From Spirochaetaceae bacterium (GTDB lineage Bacteria; Spirochaetota; Spirochaetia; Treponematales; Treponemataceae), in NCBI GenBank assembly GCA_031272345.1, contig JAISTZ010000145.1:1-14825 (forward strand): 14,825 nt of DNA. The letters run 5' to 3'. The position numbers and the translations under genes were made by a program. The stretch's first letter is position 1, and every line of letters starts with the position of its first letter. The notes under the pieces were generated by a model. The model was not told the DNA's origin. It was given only the letters and a program-made list of their open reading frames with translations, and ran no database searches. Of this stretch, positions 1 through 7,006 are shown piece by piece.

Positions 1-305
1 CGGATTTTCGACATCTGGTTCATCACCTGGTCCCCCGCCACGAGCAGAAAGTCCGAAAACATCAATTCCACCACAGGCCTGAGGCCGGTGAGGGCCATGC
101 CGATTCCCATGCCCACAAAGCCCTGTTCGGAAATAGGTGTGTCCTTCACCCGTTTGTCGCCGTATTTTTCCAAGAGTCCCACGGAACACTTGAAGTTGCC
201 CCCGATAAAAGCTACGTCTTCGCCAATCAGCAGGACGCGCTCATCCCGCGCCATTTCTTCATCCAGAGCTTCCCGGATTGCGTCCCTCATCATTATTTCT
301 CTCAT
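1..305 (-). CDS. acoB: Acetoin/2-oxoacid dehydrogenase E1 component, beta subunit (partial, N-terminal part)
   Basis: Only the first 101 codons are present; the gene runs off the left edge of the window. The product is the beta subunit of a heterotetrameric, thiamine-diphosphate-dependent E1, which with E1 alpha decarboxylates a 2-oxoacid or cleaves acetoin and passes the acyl group to E2 lipoate. The visible part has the family hallmarks in order: MRDAIREALDEEMARDE at the start, LIGEDVA, then DTPISEQGFVGMGIGMA (its Glu is the conserved residue that activates the thiamine ring), and GLRPVVELMFSDF. The ATG at 303-305 is preceded by AAGGAGA at 6-base spacing. It begins 15 bases after the E1 alpha stop, so the two are one transcript. 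The neighbouring AcoR-like activator favours acetoin dehydrogenase over pyruvate dehydrogenase, but the beta subunits of these families are hard to separate. E2 and E3 would be expected beyond position 1. Confidence 0.9.
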   Translation of the reverse strand, partial: MREIMMRDAIREALDEEMARDERVLLIGEDVAFIGGNFKCSVGLLEKYGDKRVKDTPISEQGFVGMGIGMALTGLRPVVELMFSDFLLVAGDQVMNQMSKI

Positions 306-320
306 TGTGATCTCCTTCTT

Positions 321-1295
321 TTATACGAAAAGGTCGCTGAATGCTTCCGATACGTCAGGATATGGGCTTGACTTTGCAAACTCCACCGCTTCACGGATTT
401 CTGCCTCGAGGTTTTTCTCCAGATCGGCGATTTCCTTTTCAGGGGTCGCCAATTCCAGAAGCCGCTTGCGGAAATTCTTCACCGGGCACTTCGCCATCCA
501 GTGTTCTTTCTCTTTTGTATCCCGCCGTGAACGGTACTCGCCGGGGTCTCCCACGTGGTGCCCCTGCCAGCGGTAGGTCTTGCACTCGAGAATAGCCGGA
601 CCTTTCCCGTCCCGGGCGTCTTTCACGAGCTTTTGCGCCGCTTCATAGACCGCGATCACATCCATGCCGTCCACGATGACTCCCGGAATGTTGTATGCCT
701 TCGCCCTGTCCGCCAGGTCTATGGTGTTGGTCACGTCCCGGATGTCTACCGATATGCCGTAGAGATTGTTTTCAATCACGTAGATAATCGGGAGTTGCCA
801 CGCCGCCGCCATGTTGATGCTTTCGTGAAACGTGCCCTCGTTGCTGGCGCCGTCCCCAAAGAAAGATACGACCACCTGTTTGGTGCCCCGGTATTTGATG
901 CTGTAAGCGGCGCCCGTGGCGATGGGAATTTCCCCGCCCACGATGCCGTTGGCGCCCAGGATGCCCTTCGTCATGTCCATGATGTGCATGGAACCGCCCT
1001 TGCCCCGGCAGTAGCCGGTTTCCTTGCCGAGAATTTCCGCCATCATGCGCTTGATGTCCGCTCCCCGGGCCACAAGATGACCGTGTCCCCTGTGGGAACT
1101 GCCGATGTAGTCATCCGCTTCCAAGGCTGCGCACACCCCCGTAGCGACCGCCTCTTCACCCATGTAGAGGTGGGCGAGACCCGGCATCAAACCTTTCTTA
1201 TAGAACTCGAATACTTCTTCCTCAAACCTGCGGGTCCGATACATCGTTTCGTAGAAATGCAGCAGCAGGTTCTTGGCGTATTTGTTAGAACTCAT
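321..1295 (-). CDS. acoA: Acetoin/2-oxoacid dehydrogenase E1 component, alpha subunit
   Basis: This 324-residue protein is the thiamine-diphosphate-binding alpha subunit of an E1 dehydrogenase, a normal length for AcoA/PdhA of the short bacterial type. Visible motifs are HLYMGEEAVATGV (residues 43-55), SSHRGHGH (66-73), GKGGSMHIMD (98-107), and the thiamine-diphosphate/Mg motif running from GDG (147-149) to ENN (175-177). The late active-site loop reads YRWQGHHVGDPGEYRSRRD (241-259), the region that is phosphorylated in mitochondrial homologues. The GKGGSMHI and LGANGIVGG stretches are particularly like AcoA of acetoin dehydrogenases. The ATG at 1293-1295 follows an AAAGGAGG at 1307-1314, about 11 bases away. 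Transcription is predicted from a sigma-54 promoter at 1343-1360, consistent with control by the activator encoded at 3473-5137. The substrate (acetoin, pyruvate or a branched-chain 2-oxoacid) is inferred from context only. Confidence 0.93.
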   Translation of the reverse strand: MSSNKYAKNLLLHFYETMYRTRRFEEEVFEFYKKGLMPGLAHLYMGEEAVATGVCAALEADDYIGSSHRGHGHLVARGADIKRMMAEILGKETGYCRGKGGSMHIMDMTKGILGANGIVGGEIPIATGAAYSIKYRGTKQVVVSFFGDGASNEGTFHESINMAAAWQLPIIYVIENNLYGISVDIRDVTNTIDLADRAKAYNIPGVIVDGMDVIAVYEAAQKLVKDARDGKGPAILECKTYRWQGHHVGDPGEYRSRRDTKEKEHWMAKCPVKNFRKRLLELATPEKEIADLEKNLEAEIREAVEFAKSSPYPDVSEAFSDLFV

Positions 1296-1342
1296 GTAGA
1301 TTCGTTCCTCCTTTGATAAAATGTAATAACGATGAATTATCT

Positions 1343-1360
1343 AGCATAATTCATGCCAAA
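1343..1360 (-). promoter_or_regulatory. Sigma-54 (-24/-12) promoter for the acoAB operon
   Basis: Read on the minus strand the site is TTTGGCATGAATTATGCT. The GG at 1357-1356 and the GC at 1345-1344 have the exact spacing required for sigma-54, and the sequence matches the consensus TGGCAC-N5-TTGC except for T in place of C and A in place of T. The predicted transcript start is near 1332, leaving a leader of about 37 bases before the acoA ATG. The bases following the -12 element (TGCTAGATAA) are identical to those of the opposing promoter at 1598-1613. Confidence 0.8.
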
Positions 1361-1466
1361 CTGCGGACCCAAAAGCAGTATGTTTTATTTTGTTTCATTT
1401 GAATTGTTTTTCCGCTTTTTTTCTCGGGTTGGGGGCGACGGAGGCAAGATCGGGCTGTGCCGCTCA

Positions 1467-1491
1467 TGTGCCATAATATCACAATGGGACA
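1467..1491. promoter_or_regulatory. Candidate shared enhancer (activator-binding) site between the two sigma-54 promoters
   Basis: TGTGCCAT (1467-1474) and ATGGGACA (1484-1491) form an inverted repeat with 7 of 8 positions matching and a 9-base spacer. The outer TGT/ACA is the kind of dyad bound by Fis-type helix-turn-helix domains of sigma-54 activators. Its centre (about 1479) is about 147 bases from the predicted minus-strand start (1332) and about 145 from the plus-strand start (1624), typical of upstream activating sequences. A second, looser dyad, CATGTG (1465-1470) with CACATG (1498-1503), overlaps it. Assignment to the AcoR-like protein is inferred from position. Confidence 0.45.
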
Positions 1492-1515
1492 GACTGACAC
1501 ATGCGCCGTCACGGT

Positions 1516-1534
1516 GATTTTAAAATCCGGCCGG
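1516..1534. repeat. Two abutting palindromes in the divergent promoter region
   Basis: GATTTTAAAATC (1516-1527) is a perfect 12-base palindrome, and CCGGCCGG (1527-1534) is a perfect 8-base palindrome that follows directly, sharing one base. An imperfect dyad, TCACGGTGA (1509-1517), sits just upstream. They lie in the non-coding gap between the two sigma-54 promoters, about 90-110 bases upstream of the symporter's predicted start. They could be a regulator site or an IHF-type bend region, but neither can be shown from sequence alone. Confidence 0.4.
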
Positions 1535-1555
1535 TTTCCTCATACAATAGCCGTG

Positions 1556-1574
1556 GACATTATAAAGAAATGTC
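1556..1574. repeat. Inverted repeat GACAT-N9-ATGTC upstream of the symporter promoter
   Basis: GACAT (1556-1560) and ATGTC (1570-1574) are perfect 5-base arms around a 9-base AT-rich spacer, the same spacer length as the dyad at 1467-1491. It sits about 25 bases upstream of the -24 element at 1598, closer than a usual enhancer site. It might be a secondary activator or repressor site, or chance. The rest of the 1296-1682 gap contains no open reading frame I would support. Confidence 0.3.
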
Positions 1575-1597
1575 TGTCTGCCCTCGTTACCGCAATT

Positions 1598-1613
1598 TGG
1601 CACAAAAATTGCT
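1598..1613 (+). promoter_or_regulatory. Sigma-54 (-24/-12) promoter for the symporter gene
   Basis: The sequence TGGCACAAAAATTGCT matches the sigma-54 consensus TGGCAC-N5-TTGC at every defined position and has the correct GG-to-GC spacing (1599-1600 and 1611-1612). The predicted start is near 1624, giving a leader of about 59 bases that ends in a strong AAAGGAGG ribosome-binding site just before the ATG at 1683. No competing sigma-70 promoter is obvious. The symporter is therefore predicted to be switched on by the same activator as acoAB. Confidence 0.88.
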
Positions 1614-1682
1614 AGATAACAGACAACAACGGGAAGCAGCGTTGTGTAGTTTCTATTTTCTTTTATCCTAAAGGAGGAAAAA

Positions 1683-3368
1683 ATGTTTATTACTGTTGGT
1701 GTTATTATCGCTCTCGTGCTGTATGGGGTATTCGTGTTCGGCATATCCCGGAAAGCGGAAAAGGCTATGGCCGGAAAAGAACAATCCACCGAGTTTCTTG
1801 TGGCAGGACGTAACGTTGGCCCTATCGCCCTGCTCGGCACGGTTTGTCTTTCCATCTGGAGCGCCCTTGCGTTTTTCGGGTATGGCGCGGGTCTCTATCG
1901 GGCCGGCATCGGGTATTACGCCGGTGCGGTAGGGGCCTTCTTTGTCGGACTCTATGCCCCAACGGTGATGTACCGGCTGTGGTTGCTGGGGAAGAAATAC
2001 CACTACTGCACCCCCGGCGACTTTTTCCAGCATCGCTACAATTCTCCCTTCCTGCGTGTATTCATAGCGATTGTACTTGCAATATGTACAATACCCTACA
2101 TCGCGGTACAGATTTCAGGCGTGGCAAACGGCATCGTCGTAACTACCCAGGGCAGAATCGGCTTTTGGATTGCGGTCATCGTGCTTTGTGTGTACATGTG
2201 GGTGCATGTCATGAAGGGCGGCAATAAGGCGGTTGTGGGTACCGACGTTTTTGCGGGCTTTGCCGGAGTGGGCATCGCGATTCTCACCACCATCGTGCTC
2301 GTCTCCCTGGTGCCCGGCGCGGGTTCCCTCACGAAGGCAACAAAAACCATCAGCGAGACTCACCCTGAAATGTTTAAGATGTCGGGCAGTTACGCCACCA
2401 TAAGCGGATTCCTCGGCCTGGCAATTTCCGCGGGCATGTCCATCATCGCGTGGCCCCACATCTTTGTCCGGTCATACATGGCAAAGGGCGAAAGAGTCTT
2501 CAAGATGATGGGAATCGCCTTCCCGATCTGCGAGCTCGTGGCTTTCGGCTGCTTCATGCTTCAGGGCATCTGGGCGGGGCGCGCGGCCTATCCCGACCTC
2601 ACCGGTGCGGCTACAGACAATATCATCCCGCAGATGGCCCAGCAGTATGCCCCCGCGATATTCGCCATCCTCCTCGTCGTCGGCGTGTTCGCCTTCGGTC
2701 TTTCTACGGCGGACTCCCAGTTTGTCGTCCTGTCCTCCCTTATTGACGACGACATCATAAAGAAGAAGGCGTCGGTGAGGAACAAGCAGATCATCTTTGT
2801 TATTCTTTTGGCATTGATTCTCGTCGTCGTAAAGTTCCGGCCCCCGTTCCTCGTAACCTATGCCTACAGCTTCTGCGCCCCAGGTTTCGCCCAACTGATG
2901 CCCGCTATGTTCGGAGGCCTCTACTGGAAGCGCTCCACCAAGGAAGGCGCGATTGCCGGAACCGTGGTCGGCGTGGCGGCGGTTATGTTTACGCTCTTCA
3001 TCAAAAACCCGATACCCTGGTTGCAGCCGATTCTGTGGGGTCTGATTCTGGGCACGATTCTGTTCGTGTGCGTGAGCCTTGCCACAAAACCGGACGCGGA
3101 GGCGGTCGAAGCGATTCACAAGCCCCTGGATGATTTCTTCAAGTCCCGCAACACCCTGGGACACAAGGTCTGCATGTTCTTCTCGGTAGTGATCTTCATC
3201 CAGCTCATCCTCGTTTCGCCCAAGCTCCCCGGCATAATCCTCTTCGGCTGGTGCCCGCTTCCGGTTTTCAACTGGATTTGCGGCGCCGTTGAACTCGCGG
3301 TTCTCGGCTATTTCTACGGCAAGAACAGGCTCTTCGAGGCGGACGGCAACACAAAACAGTTCGCGTAA
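1683..3368 (+). CDS. Sodium:solute symporter (SSS family) linked to the aco genes
   Basis: A 561-residue inner-membrane protein with about 13 hydrophobic segments, the size and topology of the sodium:solute symporter family (PutP, PanF, ActP and MctP relatives). It starts with a membrane segment at residues 2-20, then EFLVAGRNVG (about 37-46), the loop where this family has its conserved GGR-like motif. The signature near segment 8, FGLSTADSQ (338-346), carries the Ser/Thr and Asp residues near the family's second sodium site, and MFGGLYWKRSTKEGA follows further on. ATG 1683 has an AAAGGAGG ribosome-binding site. The gene is divergent from acoAB, has its own sigma-54 promoter, and ends in a terminator. 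The likely cargo is the substrate or precursor of the adjacent dehydrogenase (acetoin, pyruvate or another short carboxylate), but the sequence alone does not fix the substrate. Confidence 0.92.
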   Translation: MFITVGVIIALVLYGVFVFGISRKAEKAMAGKEQSTEFLVAGRNVGPIALLGTVCLSIWSALAFFGYGAGLYRAGIGYYAGAVGAFFVGLYAPTVMYRLWLLGKKYHYCTPGDFFQHRYNSPFLRVFIAIVLAICTIPYIAVQISGVANGIVVTTQGRIGFWIAVIVLCVYMWVHVMKGGNKAVVGTDVFAGFAGVGIAILTTIVLVSLVPGAGSLTKATKTISETHPEMFKMSGSYATISGFLGLAISAGMSIIAWPHIFVRSYMAKGERVFKMMGIAFPICELVAFGCFMLQGIWAGRAAYPDLTGAATDNIIPQMAQQYAPAIFAILLVVGVFAFGLSTADSQFVVLSSLIDDDIIKKKASVRNKQIIFVILLALILVVVKFRPPFLVTYAYSFCAPGFAQLMPAMFGGLYWKRSTKEGAIAGTVVGVAAVMFTLFIKNPIPWLQPILWGLILGTILFVCVSLATKPDAEAVEAIHKPLDDFFKSRNTLGHKVCMFFSVVIFIQLILVSPKLPGIILFGWCPLPVFNWICGAVELAVLGYFYGKNRLFEADGNTKQFA

Positions 3369-3385
3369 AAAGCGCGTTTCAAGAC

Positions 3386-3429
3386 AAACGGGACTGCTTC
3401 GGAAGTTGACTCCGGGGCAGTCTTGTTTT
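3386..3429 (+). terminator. Rho-independent terminator after the symporter gene
   Basis: A 12-base-pair stem with two G-U pairs (arms 3392-3403 and 3411-3422) and a 7-base loop is followed by TTGTTTT. The flanking AAAC and GTTT can lengthen the stem further. It lies 20-60 bases after the symporter stop and before the convergent acoR-like gene end at 3473. The opposite strand also has a hairpin but a poorer T-run, so use in both directions is possible but weaker. Confidence 0.8.
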
Positions 3430-3472
3430 ATATAGAGCATACTCTGGAAGCCGTGGTCTTCAGTGGCGGGTT

Positions 3473-5137
3473 TTAGTCCCTCCGATAGTCTCTATAGGGG
3501 ATGCCGAAGCGTTCCATCTTTCGATAGAGTGTGCGGCGGTTGATGCCCAAAAGCGCCGCGGCTTTGCGGATGTTCCCTGAGGTCTTGTCGAGGGACAAAA
3601 GAATCGCCTTGTAATCTATGTCCTGTAGGTTTAGGCGTTCTTCAGTTTGTTCATCCTTCCGCCGGGGATGACTTTCTTCCATGGCCTGGATGAGGGGTTT
3701 GGGCAAATGTTCCGGCCTGATTACGGCGCCGTCCGCGATGTTTATTGCCCGCTCGATGGTGTTCTCAAGTTCCCGGATGTTGCCGGGCCAGGAATAGCCC
3801 TGAAACATAGCGCAGACCTCCGGCGAAAGCGTAACGGTCTTTGCGCCACATTTGTTGCGGATGAAATGATCCGCCAAAACCACGACGTCTTCCTGCCGCT
3901 CACGGAGTGCGGGCAAGGCTATCGTAAACACATTCAAACGGAAGTAAAGGTCTTCCCGGAATTTACGTTCCTGCACGGCCTGCCAGAGGTCCTTGTTTGT
4001 GGCGGCGATTATCCTGACGTCGATTCTTTTGGGATATTTCCCGCCCACCCGGACGATTTCTCTGGTTTGAATCACCCGGAGCAGGGCGGACTGTAGGTCG
4101 AGGGGCATCTCGCCGATTTCGTCCAGGAAAATAGTGCCTCCGTCGGCAAGTTCGAACGTGCCCTGCTGTCCGGATTTGTTGGCGCCCGTGAAAGCTCCCC
4201 CCTCATAGCCGAAAAGCTCGCTCTCCACGAGACCCGCGGGCAAAGCGCCGCAGTTCAGCACGACAAAGGGGCCCTGGGCGTAGTTGCTGCCGTTATGTAT
4301 CGCGTGGGCGAATAGTTCTTTGCCCGTGCCGCTTTCCCCGAGAAGCAGCACATTGGAAGAGCTCATGGCGGCGCGTTTACTCAAAGCCACAGTCGCCGTT
4401 ATGGCCGGAGATTTGCCGGTTATATCGTCGAAGGTGTAGAGCGCCGGAAACTCACTCGGCTTGCCTGCGGGTCTGCGGGCAGGTGAAGGTACGGTTTTTT
4501 CTTTGCGGATAAATAAGTCCTTTGAAATGCTGTCCGCCATCGCGAGGACCATGCCGAGGGTGTGAACGTGAATCCGGCTTTCGAGCCCGGTAATGTTCAG
4601 GCAGCCGATTATAGTGCCTTCGCTGTTTTTAACCGGCGCGCCGCTACAGGTGTATTTTTTGTGCGGGAGAAGGTAGTGCTCTTCACTCCAGATTTGAATT
4701 GCCTTTCCTGTTATCAAACTGGTGCCGATAGCATTGGTTCCCGCAAATGCTTCACCCCGGTTTGCCCCTACGATCAACCTGCTGCTGCTCTTGCCCTCCT
4801 CAATGATGTCGTTGTCGCCGATGATGTCGAGGATGATGCCGTCGGCGTCGCTGATCATCAAATAAAAGCCGCTGCCTTTCACAACCGAATAAAGCCGCTC
4901 CATATACAGCCGCCCGATTTGGAGCAACTCGCTGTTCTGTTCGCGTTTCAGCTTTAGTTCTTCGCCGCTTAATATGTATGATTTAATTTTATAGGGTTCA
5001 ACGCCGAAACCACGGGACCGCAACCAGGATTCGTAGACCTCTGACCGTATGAATGAATAATCCCAGTTTTCTCCGGCAACAAAATGCTGCCACGCGGTTT
5101 TTAGTCTCCCTCGGTATTCCTCGGTAAATTTAAACAT
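3473..5137 (-). CDS. acoR: Sigma-54-dependent transcriptional activator, AcoR type (GAF, AAA+, Fis-HTH)
   Basis: This 554-residue enhancer-binding protein has the classic AcoR layout. An N-terminal segment contains the ESWLRSRGFGVEP motif (36-48) typical of acetoin-type activators. A GAF-like sensor domain spans roughly 65-190. The AAA+ domain has Walker A GESGTGKE (267-274), the sigma-54-contacting GAFTGA loop (314-319), Walker B GGTIFLDE (333-340) and the arginine-rich FREDLYFRLNV (393-403). The C-terminal Fis-type helix-turn-helix is around GNIRKAAALLGINRRTLYRK (521-540). The GAFTGA loop is intact, so it should open sigma-54 promoters, and two such promoters lie at 1343-1360 and 1598-1613. 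The GAF domain presumably binds the inducer. The ATG at 5135-5137 follows AAGGGG. A sigma-70-like promoter overlaps the end of the upstream rel gene. The name acoR rests on domain order and neighbours. Confidence 0.92.
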   Translation of the reverse strand: MFKFTEEYRGRLKTAWQHFVAGENWDYSFIRSEVYESWLRSRGFGVEPYKIKSYILSGEELKLKREQNSELLQIGRLYMERLYSVVKGSGFYLMISDADGIILDIIGDNDIIEEGKSSSRLIVGANRGEAFAGTNAIGTSLITGKAIQIWSEEHYLLPHKKYTCSGAPVKNSEGTIIGCLNITGLESRIHVHTLGMVLAMADSISKDLFIRKEKTVPSPARRPAGKPSEFPALYTFDDITGKSPAITATVALSKRAAMSSSNVLLLGESGTGKELFAHAIHNGSNYAQGPFVVLNCGALPAGLVESELFGYEGGAFTGANKSGQQGTFELADGGTIFLDEIGEMPLDLQSALLRVIQTREIVRVGGKYPKRIDVRIIAATNKDLWQAVQERKFREDLYFRLNVFTIALPALRERQEDVVVLADHFIRNKCGAKTVTLSPEVCAMFQGYSWPGNIRELENTIERAINIADGAVIRPEHLPKPLIQAMEESHPRRKDEQTEERLNLQDIDYKAILLSLDKTSGNIRKAAALLGINRRTLYRKMERFGIPYRDYRRD

Positions 5138-5149
5138 AGCCCCTTTATC

Positions 5150-5178
5150 AGTCTACCCGGAGATTCGGAAAAAGTCAA
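5150..5178 (-). promoter_or_regulatory. Sigma-70-type promoter for the acoR-like gene
   Basis: On the minus strand TTGACT (5178-5173, 5 of 6 consensus) is separated by exactly 17 bases from TAGACT (5155-5150, 4 of 6). The -35 element overlaps the TGA stop of the rel gene (5175-5177). The predicted start is about 5143, only some 6 bases ahead of the ATG at 5137, so the leader would be very short. This gives the activator a sigma-54-independent supply. Confidence 0.6.
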
Positions 5179-6971
5179 GACGCAGGGACTTCCTCCCAGC
5201 TCGCCGGGAGGGTGCGCTCCCGGTTGTTCGGAATCCGCAGGAACATGGGGCAGTCCGCCCGGTGCACGATGACCCCCCGCCCCCTGGACACGAACCCCAC
5301 GATGGGCTCCCCGTAGACCGGGTTGCAGCACCGGGCCTTTGCCACCAGAAAATTCGCCGACCCCGCCACGATGATCCGCCCCTCGGCCCTCGGCTCCTGG
5401 GGGGCCTCCGCGCCCTTTTTGTGCTTGGACCGGGGGGGCTTTGTTTCTTTTGGCTGTTCGGCCCTTGGGGGCTTCTCTTCGATGAGCCCGTGCTGGAGGA
5501 GCCACCCCCGAATCTTGCTCCGGGCCTTGGCGGTCTTCACCATGGTGAGCTGGTTCACCGTGGGATGGGCCTGGGGGCTGGTGAGAATCTCGATGATCTG
5601 GGTGTTGGCAAGGGGGCGGGAGAGGGGGATTATCTGGCCGTTGGCCTTGGCCCCAACGATTTTTTCCCCGATTTGACTGTGAATCGCGTAGGAAAAGTCT
5701 ATTGCCGTTGACCCCGCTGGCAGTTCAATCACGTCGTCCTTGGGGGTGAACAGGAAGATCGAGTCCCCCAGGAGCTCGTCCCTGATTTCCGCAAAAAACG
5801 GAGTGTCGTTCAGGTGCTCCGCCTTGAGTTCCTGCAGCCTGGAGATGATGCTCAGGTTCTTTACGCTGGCGGTGTCCCGGTTGGAGCCCCGCTTGTAGAG
5901 CCAGTGGCTGGCCACCCCGTGTTCGGCGATGTCGTGCATCTCCTGGGTGCGCACCTGGATTTCCAGGGGCATCCCCTCGCAGAGGACCGCCGTGTGGAGA
6001 CTCTGGTAGCCGTTGGCCTTGGGCATGGCGATGTAGTCCTTGAAGTGCCCCTCCAGGGGCTTCCAGATTCCGTGGACGATTCCGATGAGGGTGTAGCAGT
6101 CCCCCTGGGCTTGGCAGATGATTCTGAGGGCCAGAAGGTCGTAGAGCTCGTCGACCTGCTTGTTCCGCTTCCGCATCTTTTGGTAAATCGAGTAGAAATG
6201 CTTGGCCCGGCTGGAAATCCGCACCTCCAGGCCCGCCCGGTCCGCTTCCTTCCTGATGGCTTCCTCGGCCCGCCGGAGGAGCCCGGCCCGTTCCTCCTCC
6301 TTGAGGGACACCAGGCGCTTGATGTAGGCCCAGGCCTGGGGGTTGGAGAATTTGAGGCTCAGGTCCTCCAGCTCCGACTTGACCGCGGACATGCCGAGCC
6401 GGTACGCCAGGGGGGCCCAGATTTCGATGGCCTCCTGGGCTATCTGCTTCTGCTCCTCCGCATCCACCGACGAGAGGTTCCTCATGCGGTCGAGCCGGTC
6501 CGCCAGCTTTACCATGATGACCCTGATGTCGTCGGTCATGGCGAAGAGCATCTTCCGCATGGAATCCGCCTGCTGGAGGGTCTTGTTTTTGAATTTGACC
6601 TTCGTGATCCGCGCCGTGGAGGTGACGATGTTGAGCACACTGTCCCCCAGGAGCCCCCTGACGGCCTCGGCTGTGGCGCCGTTGTCCTGGGGATGGAGCT
6701 CCAGCACACTGTGGAGGATTCCCGAAATCACCGTGTCCGCGTCGAGGCCGCTTTCCGCCAGGATGCAGGCCGTGCGGAGGGGATGGAGGCGCCAGGGCTC
6801 CCCGGAGGCCCGGGTTCTGCCCCGGCATTGGGCGCAGAAATAGAGCCACCCCTCCCGGATGCGCCGCTGCTCTTCCCCGTTGTAGTCCGGGAAGGCGGCG
6901 AAAAACCGGGAGAGCATTTCCTCCGGGTCGGTCACGGTTTTGTTCCAGGTGATTGGGTTGCGCCCTGTCAT
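5175..6971 (-). CDS. relA: RelA/SpoT-family (p)ppGpp synthetase with degenerate hydrolase site and no ACT domain
   Basis: With the ATG at 6971 this is a 598-residue long RelA/SpoT homologue, shorter than the usual 700-750. The N-terminal HD-like domain keeps H63 and D158 (VKLADRL) but has HS (87-88) where active hydrolases have the metal-binding HD, and ELH where they have EDT, so hydrolysis is probably lost. The synthetase domain looks active: RAKHFYSIY (255-263), D278 in ELYDLLALR, NGYQSLHT (320-327) and catalytic E337 in LEIQVRT. A TGS domain follows (404-464), then a Lys/Pro-rich linker and a zinc-finger-like domain with C548, C549, H570 and C574. The protein stops soon afterwards, so the C-terminal ACT/RRM domain is missing. 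No good ribosome-binding site precedes the ATG, but a strong promoter ends there. The reading frame stays open to 7184; the extra N-terminal residues look like rsmD antiframe composition, so I reject that longer start. Confidence 0.85.
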   Translation of the reverse strand: MTGRNPITWNKTVTDPEEMLSRFFAAFPDYNGEEQRRIREGWLYFCAQCRGRTRASGEPWRLHPLRTACILAESGLDADTVISGILHSVLELHPQDNGATAEAVRGLLGDSVLNIVTSTARITKVKFKNKTLQQADSMRKMLFAMTDDIRVIMVKLADRLDRMRNLSSVDAEEQKQIAQEAIEIWAPLAYRLGMSAVKSELEDLSLKFSNPQAWAYIKRLVSLKEEERAGLLRRAEEAIRKEADRAGLEVRISSRAKHFYSIYQKMRKRNKQVDELYDLLALRIICQAQGDCYTLIGIVHGIWKPLEGHFKDYIAMPKANGYQSLHTAVLCEGMPLEIQVRTQEMHDIAEHGVASHWLYKRGSNRDTASVKNLSIISRLQELKAEHLNDTPFFAEIRDELLGDSIFLFTPKDDVIELPAGSTAIDFSYAIHSQIGEKIVGAKANGQIIPLSRPLANTQIIEILTSPQAHPTVNQLTMVKTAKARSKIRGWLLQHGLIEEKPPRAEQPKETKPPRSKHKKGAEAPQEPRAEGRIIVAGSANFLVAKARCCNPVYGEPIVGFVSRGRGVIVHRADCPMFLRIPNNRERTLPASWEEVPAS

Positions 6972-6977
6972 GGGGGG

Positions 6978-7006
6978 ATTATACGACAGGCCGTGGAAAA
7001 AGTCAT
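6978..7006 (-). promoter_or_regulatory. Sigma-70-type promoter for rel, inside the end of rsmD
   Basis: On the minus strand there is a perfect TATAAT (6983-6978), a 17-base spacer, and ATGACT (7006-7001, 4 of 6 of TTGACA). The -35 element overlaps the rsmD stop codon at 7003-7005. The expected start falls at or within a base or two of the ATG at 6971, which has no ribosome-binding site, so a leaderless mRNA is plausible. Confidence 0.6.

Noticed and set aside
3361..3385. AAAAAGCGCG near the symporter stop as a separate terminator
   Set aside because: No matching arm gives a stable stem; the hairpin at 3392-3422 with its T-run explains termination.
2472..3440. Long open frame on the minus strand opposite the symporter
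   Set aside because: It is charged, His/Glu/Arg-rich and motif-free, lies opposite a clear membrane protein, and crosses the terminator hairpin.
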